Assembly (NCBI GenBank): GCA_019693395.1
Contig: JAAMXP010001069.1
Location: forward strand, 1 to 25,477
Length of the DNA stretch: 25,477 bases
Direction: 5' to 3'
DNA from: Ettlia oleoabundans
Lineage: Eukaryota; Chlorophyta; Chlorophyceae; Chlamydomonadales
Below, piece after piece: positions 18,134-25,477 of this stretch (within the stretch, counting starts at the first letter, position 1; every line of letters begins with the position of its first letter). The position numbers and the translations under genes are program-made. The notes beneath the pieces were generated by a model. That model made no database searches and was not told the origin of the DNA. It saw only the letters and a program-made list of their open reading frames with translations.

Positions 18134-21095
18134 ATGTTCAGCGTCAGCAGCACGGATGGCAAAGCCCGTTGCGGATTGCTGCGCACTTCGAGCGGCGCCA
18201 TCGACACTCCCTCCCTCCTGGTCTACACTCACCGGGGTTCCCCGTTCAATCTTACCCCCGATATCTTGGAGAAGCTGAAGCCACACGTGCAGGGAGTGCA
18301 ACTGGACGTGCTGCAATAGTGAGCAGAGTAGGGGGTGGCGGTGCAGCAGCGCACGCTGCCGTTGATGGTTGTTACGAGAACACAATGGTTTGTTGCGCTG
18401 TGCAGCTTCCCAGTCTTCCATAATGAGGCCGTTGCACTCGAAGCCCCGTAAGTTTTGCTCGCAAACATCTTTGTCCGCCTGGAACCGCAGCCTGAGCCAG
18501 CCCAAGCCGGATGTGCTGCGTGAGTACAGCGGCAGCGGTCGCCGCTTCCTGGCACTTGATGGCGGCTATGTGCTGGTGGCTACAGCCAGGGACCCAGCAG
18601 TCTATGAGTATGCGGGGGCCTTGCGGCAGAGCACCAACGAGTGGACGTCAGGCAAGTAAAGCTGCAGCTACGGCAAGGGCGCTTGGGCAGTGCAGCAGCA
18701 GGTGGCAGCAAGCCGCATGGCCCACACCACTGAGCAGGAACTGTGCATGGATCCATCCTTCCCACAGAGTTGAGCCTGTCAGCTTAACCCATCAAAATGC
18801 TCTTTGACGAACAGAATGATGATCAGAATACGACAGCAGAGATTGGAGACCAGCATGATAGCTGCCACGGCGTCCGAACAAACCTGACACTTGCGTTGCT
18901 TGTCGCCATGCAGTGACGGTTCACACCGGGTCTGCCAGCGTGACTCCCGCCCAGTACATGGAGGCAGTGGCGGCGCTGGCTCCAGATGTGTGGGTGGCGC
19001 TCTCGGACGACGTGCCCAGTGACAGCAGGTGTGGGAGCAGCTGGTGGGGGGCAGCAGCAGGGCACGGGATGTGCTCTGGCAGCAGGTATGGGCCGGGTGG
19101 TGTCCGGGTGAAGCCAGGTCTTGGGCAGCTGTGCTGGGGCGACTGGTTGTGCTGTTGACGCCATGCCCGTGGGTTGCGGATGTTGTGCCCGGTGACAGCA
19201 TGTGCCGGCTGCAAGCGCTCTATTCAGATGGAGCTGCATAGCCAAGGCTAGCCTAGGCTAGCAGGGTGACGTTGCTTTGCTTTGAGAAAAGTTCTTTGGG
19301 CGGGGTCTACAATGGTGCAACTAAAGTCATTTACCTGCAATTTAAAGGCATAGTGTTCAGTTTGGCAGTTTGCACCCAAAGATGTGCCACGCTGTGCTGC
19401 AAACTGCAGGACCGATCGTGCCGCCAAGGCGGTAGACCGCTCCCTCTCCTGGCTGCGCGATTGCCTGGCGGCAGCTGCTTTGGCGCCGGAGCTGTCTGGT
19501 GCGGCGGCGTTTGCTGCGGTGCAGGGTGGGCAGTATGTACTGGAGCGGCAGCGGTGTGCAGAGGTGAGGCTTCAGGGGCTGTGTGTTGAGAGGCCCCGCA
19601 ACCATCTTGTGCTGCAAGCCCTCTACACCCTGTCCTGCACTCACCCTGCCTGCCCGTTTCCTCGGCACACTGCTGGTCCGTAAGACTTCGAATGTGTATG
19701 GCTCAAGCTTCTTGATATAGAGCTGATAGTATAGGCACAATCCTCCAGCCGGGAGCCATGAAACAGCTGCTGCAAGCCTCTGCCATGCGCTGGTCATGCG
19801 CTCTGTGTGCCCATGCGTGCCTGCAGGCTGTGGCTGCTCAGCCGGGCGTGGCTGGCTATGTGGTAGCAGGGCTGGGCACGGGCGAGTCGCCAGCTGTGCG
19901 GCAGCAGATAGTGGAGGCGGTGGTGGATAAGCTGCCTGCGGCTGCGCCCCGCCTGCTGTCCACTGTGGGCACACCGGAAGAAGTGCTGGAGGCGGTGGCG
20001 CAGGTGGGTAGGTTGGTGGAACTGGGAGGGAGGGTGGGTATGCGGGTTGGGTGATATTTTTCGGGTGGCCTGGGCCAGTAGGAAGCGAATGAGGACCCAA
20101 GAAAGCATGGCAGCGTGGAACGTGGACCGCCAGCTGTTGGCACGGTTGCGCTTCTGATGCTGGTGATGGGGGCGCACAGCTTGGCAAGCGACTATCCAGG
20201 CATCAGCATGCAGCCTCAGCTTTTCCTTCACACCCACCAAACTGTGTAGGCAAGGTTTACACTCCGCGGTTTAACTCCTTGCCCATCCGTCTCCCTCCTT
20301 TTGTTGTATTTGTTTTCCGGTTTTTTCCTTGTTCGCTGCCAGGGCATTGACCTGTTTGACATGGCTTACCTGGCGGAGCTCACTCGTGGCGGTTATGCGC
20401 TCAGCTTTCCGCTCAACCCAGAGGCAGACCAGCAGCACAACCAACAGCAGCAGCAAGAGCAGGGGCAAGCACAGGAGCGGGGGCAGGAACGTCAGCAGCA
20501 AGCGGCAGCAAGCGCTGCACCAGAAAGCAATGGCAGTGCAGCTGATGGTGCCAGTGTCTCAGAGTGGGCTGCCGACAGGGGGCGGGACGACACCAAGATC
20601 AACCTGTGGGCGCTGGCATACCGCAGCGATCGGCGACCGGTGCTGTCAGGCTGCTCCTGCTCCGCGTGCGCAAACCACAGCCGGGCCTACATCCACCACC
20701 TGCTGCAGGCACACGAGATGACAGCACAGGTCAGTGGCGTAGTCGTAGTTCAACTGGTGGTCATACAGACCAGGGTTTTGGCTGAGCTATGCCAACTGTC
20801 GGCAGCCGTCCATACACTTTGCTGAAGGTGTCGCGTGCGTGCTGCCATACTCTCGCCCTCTCCAGTGTGTATGACTTCTCCTGCTCCTCTCTGAGCCCTG
20901 TGTCAACACGCTCGTCACCCCGCTTTCTTGCTGCTGCCGCTGCTGCGCTTACAGGTGCTGCTGGAGACGCACAACACGCACCACTACCTGCAGTTCTTCA
21001 CAGCCATTCGCAGTAGCATCGCAGCGGGCAGCTTTGCCGCCTACCGCGACTGGTTCCTGCAGCGCCGCCAGCGCTGGCTGGTGGGCCAGCAGTAA
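18134..21095 (+). CDS. QTRT2: Queuine tRNA-ribosyltransferase accessory subunit 2 (QTRT2)
   Basis: Exons are 18134-18318, 18406-18447, 18491-18651, 18914-19028, 19410-19563, 19827-20003, 20343-20729 and 20955-21095 (TAA), giving 453 residues with every phase consistent. QTRT2 is the non-catalytic partner of QTRT1 in the heterodimer that replaces guanine by queuine at the wobble position of GUN-anticodon tRNAs. Family hallmarks include TPSLLVYTHRGSPFNLTPD at the N-terminus, AAKAVDRSLSWLRDCL, RLLSTVGTPEEVLEAVAQGI and GIDLFD. A zinc site is formed by Cys382-x-Cys384-x2-Cys387 and His413, the Cys-to-His spacing (26) of bacterial TGT. NHSRAYIHHLL is also typical. A Gln-rich insert of about 55 residues (near 306-360) precedes the zinc site, which helps explain the excess over the human protein (about 415). 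One intron is GC-AG and one is 43 nt. The start is the first Met of the conserved N-terminus. Confidence 0.93.
19247..19262. repeat. 16-bp perfect palindrome in a QTRT2 intron
   Basis: GCTAGCCTAGGCTAGC is identical on both strands. It lies in the intron 19029-19409, just after the end of an unexplained open frame (19032-19241). Confidence 0.6.
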
Positions 21096-21146
21096 CCGCT
21101 GTGGCGCAATCATTGGCTGCCACCATAACTGCTGGGTGCGGTGGTG

Positions 21147-21163
21147 TGTAAATGCACCTTACA
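21147..21163. terminator. Paired poly(A) signals, TGTAA and TTACA, between convergent genes
   Basis: TGTAA (21147-21151) lies 52 bases after the QTRT2 stop. Seven bases on, TTACA (21159-21163) is the same signal for the minus strand. A second TTACA is at 21244-21248. The minus-strand gene stops at 21976, so its 3' UTR would be 730-815 bases and could overlap the QTRT2 end. Confidence 0.5.
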
Positions 21164-21975
21164 GATTGGTTCAGCCTGTTGGATTGTTTTCTGTGTTGTT
21201 TCTATGCGTGTTACTGGCAGATTCCACATTTTCCACATTGACCTTACAATCGGTGGTTGCAGTGCAGTAAAGTGCCATCAAACAATGTCGTGCGATTAGG
21301 GCGGCCTGTAAGTCAGCTGGCTGCATAGTGTCAGCACTGGTTCGTCATGAGGTGTTTGGGATAAAATGCACACAAACCATCTAACCGTTTAGTGGCCCAG
21401 TTGTTAGTCACCAGTCGCAATGCAACAAGCGGGGGAGGTCATTCATCACATTGGCAACAGCTGTGGTTGGGTCAAACCTGGGTAAATGTGGAGGCTGCAG
21501 GCATCAGCCGGGCAATGCAATGAGGGATGGCCAAAGAGCGTTAAAAGCATGCAGTCAATGTGCAAAAACATGATAACTGACCGTCAGTGCCATGGGTCAT
21601 AGTCCAAAAGGTGGGACGTAAGGGGAGCTGAAAAGCAGAAATCGTTGTTTGCCTCCCACTCTGGGGTAGGTCACGAGTAACTTCACCATAAAAAGGAGAG
21701 GGGGAAAGGGGAACAAGAGGGAAACGGGTAGGGAAAATGCGAGGAAGGGCCGCGCATTCCTCCGATAGAATTGCAACAGCTGGTGACAGGAACAGCGACA
21801 AGGAGCCAAGCGGTGACAAGTGCGAACAGCAAGCGGTGGGAATATGCCAGCAACACTACAAGCCGGCGGCAGGAAAGTGCAGTCAGGCTGTGATGCGGGC
21901 AGGTCAGTCAAGTGGCAATTGAAGAGGCACAGGGGTGGGGGCCCAGGGATGTACATCCTGCGAGGCCCTGGGGTC
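21164..21975. other. Probable long 3' UTR of the minus-strand gene
   Basis: No exon-like frame is seen on either strand. It is A-richer than the coding DNA. The most likely content is the 3' UTR of the gene ending at 21976, running to a TTACA at 21244 or 21159. Confidence 0.4.
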
Positions 21976-24900
21976 CTAAGGCTCCACACACACGTACTGC
22001 TCACGCTCATAGTCTGACCTGCACTCCAGCCCTGCTGGGCACGGCTGGCCCCAGGAGCACTCTGATCCCGCCTTGCTGGCAGCTGCTGCTGACGAGGCAA
22101 CCTTTGCACCACCACCAAATGGGGCGGGCGACTGGTCTGGCATGTTGGGGAGATCGTACTGCTCGCGGCTGCTGCCACTTGCACCCACCTTGGCTGCTGC
22201 AGCAGAGGCGGTACTGCCAGCCCAGGGGGTGGTGCCCACGCAGCCGCCTGGAGCTGGCTTTGTGGGTACGCAGACGTGCAGGTCGTCGTCGCAGTGGGTC
22301 CAACATGAGGCCTCGCTGGCACAGTCATCGTGATGCTTGCTGCAGGTAGGGGCCAGGCGCAGGAGGCAAAGTTCAGAGCTTAGTAACTGACAGCATTGGT
22401 GTCTTTTGTGTGGTGTGGCGCAGTAGGCATGTGGATGCGGCGGGGATGCAAGGTTTCAATGGCTGGCCAAGTGAGCAGCAGGAAAGACTGGAAGCTGCCC
22501 CAGCCATGTTGACGATAAGGCAGGGGCCTGGACAAGCGTGGTGGTGCTACCCAGTGGTAGCCGGTGCAGCGCACCAGAAGACAATCTGGTACGGCCTGCC
22601 CCCCAGACTTATGGTGACTGAGCTCTGGAAGCGACGTGAACGCACAGCCGCCTGCATAAGGGGATGTTACAGCCATGAGGAATGAGAGAGCAGCCGTCAC
22701 AAGATCCCTGTGTCCGGGGAAATGCACTTGGCTGTCGCCCAGGCTGCAATGTCCAGGCCACAAAAACAAGGCGGCAGCCATGGGGCAGGCGCAGACTGGC
22801 GGTTGAAGCTCACCCTGAAGATTGCGCCCCAGTCGGTCCATATCTCACGAACGCCCACAGCCAACCGTGCCTGCAGGCGAGACATCAAGCACATGGCGGT
22901 CGAACAAAGCGATATATTGTCAGGCACATGTGCAGGCAGACAGGCAGGCCATGCAGAAGTTTTCTGTAAAACGCAAAGAAAGTGAAGGGTGCGTGGCAAC
23001 AGTATTCAGACTGAATATTCCCCCCCCCGCCGGCAATGTCGCCCCATATGCACACCAGAGCCTGTAGCATACATCCATGTACCCCCCCAACCGCCGGCTG
23101 AAAGCCAGCCGGCGCTCGCTCACCGCAGCAGTCAGTTGGACAAGTCCAGGCTTGAACCAGAGCCGTATGGCAGCCCCGCCCGCGCCATGGCTGTGCATGG
23201 CAAAGTCTGAGATGCGATGGTGGCTGCCGTTTCTTGCTCCCACATATACCTTGGCCAGCAGGTTTCCAATAGCGGGGATGCGCTTGATGAGCTGGTTGGC
23301 GGGTATGTCCTGGTTGTAGGTGGCTGCCCAGAAGTAGCTGTCAAGAGTGCGCGCCGTCAGCTCGACATCATGGATGCGCAGCAGCCTGTCGTACGTCCTG
23401 CACACATGGGCACACATCTCAGGGGTGTGTGGGCCTTTCCTGTGTAGCGCCGCATTTGCTGGGCACATTACCTGCCACCCAATCCCATCACAGTTCCCAT
23501 GACCTGCCACCGGCACCCGGCTCCACTGTGCCAAACATGACAACGAGGTAACACGCCCCCCAATCAACCTGTCAAGTGATTGAATATCAAATATGCGAAA
23601 GTAGAGAATCCCGCCCAACCTCACTGGACACGGCCGAAGCACGGCCCGACCCACCTAAACGGCAGCCGTATTTGGTCCCACAGCACCACATCTGGCATGG
23701 CAGCAAGCTTCATGGACACCGCTCGGCGTACGTCGTCACGCAGCATGCCCCACCACGATTTCTGGCTGCCCATGTCAAGACGGGCTGTCGGCATCTGTAG
23801 ATTGTTTGCCTTGAAGCCCCCCCGCAGCAGCCCGCTGACATAAAGGCTGCCGGTAAGCGTGGTGCCGCTCAGCTTGTTGATCCTGCGAAGGACACCTGCA
23901 GGAAACAGGCAAGGTGAAGGCACAGGAAGACAACGGCGGATGGGGAAGGCAGGGAAAGCACTATTGGCAACAACGGCTGGCAGCAGCGCTATAACCCCAG
24001 CCATCAGGCATGCCTTGCAGCAGCAGGCTGTCCAGTAGGCAAACAGACAAGCTGCAATAGTGCGGCTGAGGAAAACACAATGTACACGTGGCAGGGATGT
24101 GTTGGCTTGCCTAGGGATCCGTTCACTTGCGGGTCAATGGCCCAGGCTATGGGCGGCCCTGGGGTCTGCCAGGAAGGCGGCTGCACGCTAACGCCCCACG
24201 AGTAAAACATCGATTCCGGCCACACAAAGGTGTTTAAAACGCCAGGATTGAGCTCAAACTGCTTAATGGATCACAGGCAGGCAGGAAAGAGATGAGCAGG
24301 CTGGAACAGCACGCTCGGAAGGGCGCAGACTTTATTGGGTCGAATATGCGGCGCCTGGGCAGGCAGCTGCCAGGGGCAGCGCAACGACAGGCCAAAGGAC
24401 CAGCAGGGCAGTTGCACAGAGTCCTGTGCTGTGCTGGGGAAGGGCTGGTTTTTGCAGTTGACTCACAGACATGTTGGTGAAGCGGGTAAAGTTATCCAAC
24501 CCAATGAAAATGTTCTGCAGAACAGCAGCAGGTCAGCAGTAGCAGGAGTAGGAGAGAAAGGGAAGGACTGCAATTATGCCGGCGAACGTTTAACATGCAA
24601 CCGGCTTTGCACACGATTCCCCAGGCAGCAGGAGGGTGATGGCGACTGAGAAATGCAGGCCCTTAGGTACTAACCATGCCGCACGGGTTGACTGCCATGC
24701 ACAGTCCAAGGTGGGGGAACGCGCGACCATACTTCTTTTTGAAGGAGGCCACTTCTGGAACCTTAGCAAGCCTTCTCTCTGGTATTGCCGACAGGCTGCG
24801 GGGGGCAGCAGGCAGCAACAGTCAAGAGCTGTCGGAATGCAACAGAGGGGAAACCCTGCTCTGACTGGCAGCGGTGGAAGGAGCGGCAGCTTGCGAGCTA

Positions 24901-25421
24901 ACAAGAAGGTCTGCCGCGCCTTGTGTCAGCGCAGCAGATCCGAGGAGGTGCTCATGGCTGAGGGATCGAGGATGCTGATTTGTCATTGTTCTCCGCATGT
25001 GAACGGTAGGGCTGGCATCAAGCCAAAACTTACTCGTCAAAAGCACCAAACACGAAGCTGTGCGCTGGGCCCTTGGTCATAGGTGCCTTGGAGCAGGCCT
25101 TGAATGTGCTGTGGAACTTGGAGGACGGTTTCTTGGCGTATTGCATCACCTGCAAGCGTGCCCAAAGGTTTCAACAAGCCAGTCGGGTGATGGGTGGGGG
25201 GCAGTACATCCAGCGTGGGACGGTAGATGGGTGTGTTGCATGGATGCGCCGGCGTGCGTTTTGCCGGCATGAGGGGACTGAGGCTCATTGAATGTGATAG
25301 ACAGGAGCCTACCCAGCAAGTGGCGGCGCAGAGGTATACAGCGTTTGCGGGACCCACCTTGTTGCCACGCATCAGTGGCACGAAGCAGTTGTGCAGCTTC
25401 TTGGGTATTGAGTAATACAGC
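21976..25421 (-). CDS. Large Cys-rich, probably secreted protein (3' part, family unrecognised)
   Basis: Ten exons in coding order: 25421-25358, 25149-25034, 24795-24675, 24514-24467, 24258-24111, 23895-23655, 23397-23124, 22870-22814, 22651-22551 and 22339-21976 (TAG). All phases match; the gene continues past the right edge (an intron begins upstream of 25421). About 510 residues are visible. The body is a mixed alpha/beta region with many aromatic and Cys residues (FPHLGLCMAVNPCGM, WPESMFYSWGVSVQPPSW, TLDSYFWAATYNQDIP, REIWTDWGAIFR). It holds four Asn-X-Ser/Thr sequons (NFT, NMS, NGS twice). The tail has two Cys clusters, DDCASEASCWTHC to GGC (five Cys) and SECSWGQPCPAGLEC to YVC (four Cys), separated by an Ala/Ser-rich linker. 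Disulfide knots plus sequons suggest an extracellular or vacuolar location. I do not recognise the family and assign no reaction. The intron after 24111 begins with GC, not GT. Confidence 0.75.
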
Positions 25422-25477
25422 CTATGTGATGTGGCAAAGGGTGGGTTGGGAGTTAATGCATGGCGGTATGCGGAGTT

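Noticed and set aside
22380..22841. Minus-strand frame with several Cys near 22551-22651
   Set aside because: Phase continuity with the exons at 22814-22870 and 21976-22339 demands the other frame (RRFQSSVTISLGGRPYQ), which also reads as a better beta-rich protein.
22990..23040. Poly-C tract as a structural element
   Set aside because: A short C run inside an intron of the Cys-rich gene; similar C runs occur at 1-7 and 3811-3820, with no further pattern.
1..25477. CRISPR array, transposon, tRNA or rRNA
   Set aside because: I found no regular spacer/repeat array, terminal inverted repeats with a transposase, reverse transcriptase motifs, tRNA cloverleaf or rRNA segment on reading both strands; a covariance-model scan was not possible.

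Overview
The window looks like nuclear DNA of a green alga, probably a core chlorophyte (Chlamydomonadales or Sphaeropleales type). The genes are split into many short exons with GT-AG introns whose 3' ends usually read TGCAG. Real exons have G/C-rich third codon positions. TGTAA, the chlorophyte poly(A) signal, follows several stop codons, and the proteins carry long Ala, Gln and Ser runs. I see no bacterial, viral or transposon gene. All gene models were spliced by hand, using reading-phase continuity across every junction.

Layout: (A) 44-909 +, 3' end of an unrecognised conserved-looking protein. (B) 1228-2512 -, six-exon gene for a 142-residue very hydrophilic protein. (C) 2742-5102 +, small hydrophilic protein with a weak resemblance to seed-maturation (SMP/LEA) proteins; B and C diverge from a promoter of about 230 bp. 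(D) 5756-8062 -, OTU-fold protein that appears to have lost its catalytic residues. (E) 8934-13588 +, F-box protein with propeller-like repeats and a basic tail; D and E diverge. (F) 13848-17910 +, 1059-residue coiled-coil/helical protein that may be ATRIP. (G) 18134-21095 +, QTRT2, the non-catalytic subunit of eukaryotic queuine tRNA-ribosyltransferase. (H) 21976-25421 -, 3' part of a large Cys-rich, probably secreted protein that continues beyond the right edge.

The genes do not form one pathway. Some neighbours are still suggestive: a pseudo-deubiquitinase (D) lies head to head with a presumed ubiquitin-ligase adaptor (E), and two hydrophilic, possibly stress-type proteins (B, C) share a promoter. 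Convergent pairs C/D and G/H end at compact sites with the poly(A) signal on both strands; at C/D this is a perfect 12-bp palindrome. Unusual splicing includes two well-supported GC-AG introns, one 43-nt intron, and a place in E where an open, G/C3-rich 74-nt segment must be removed (or a base is missing) to keep the frame.
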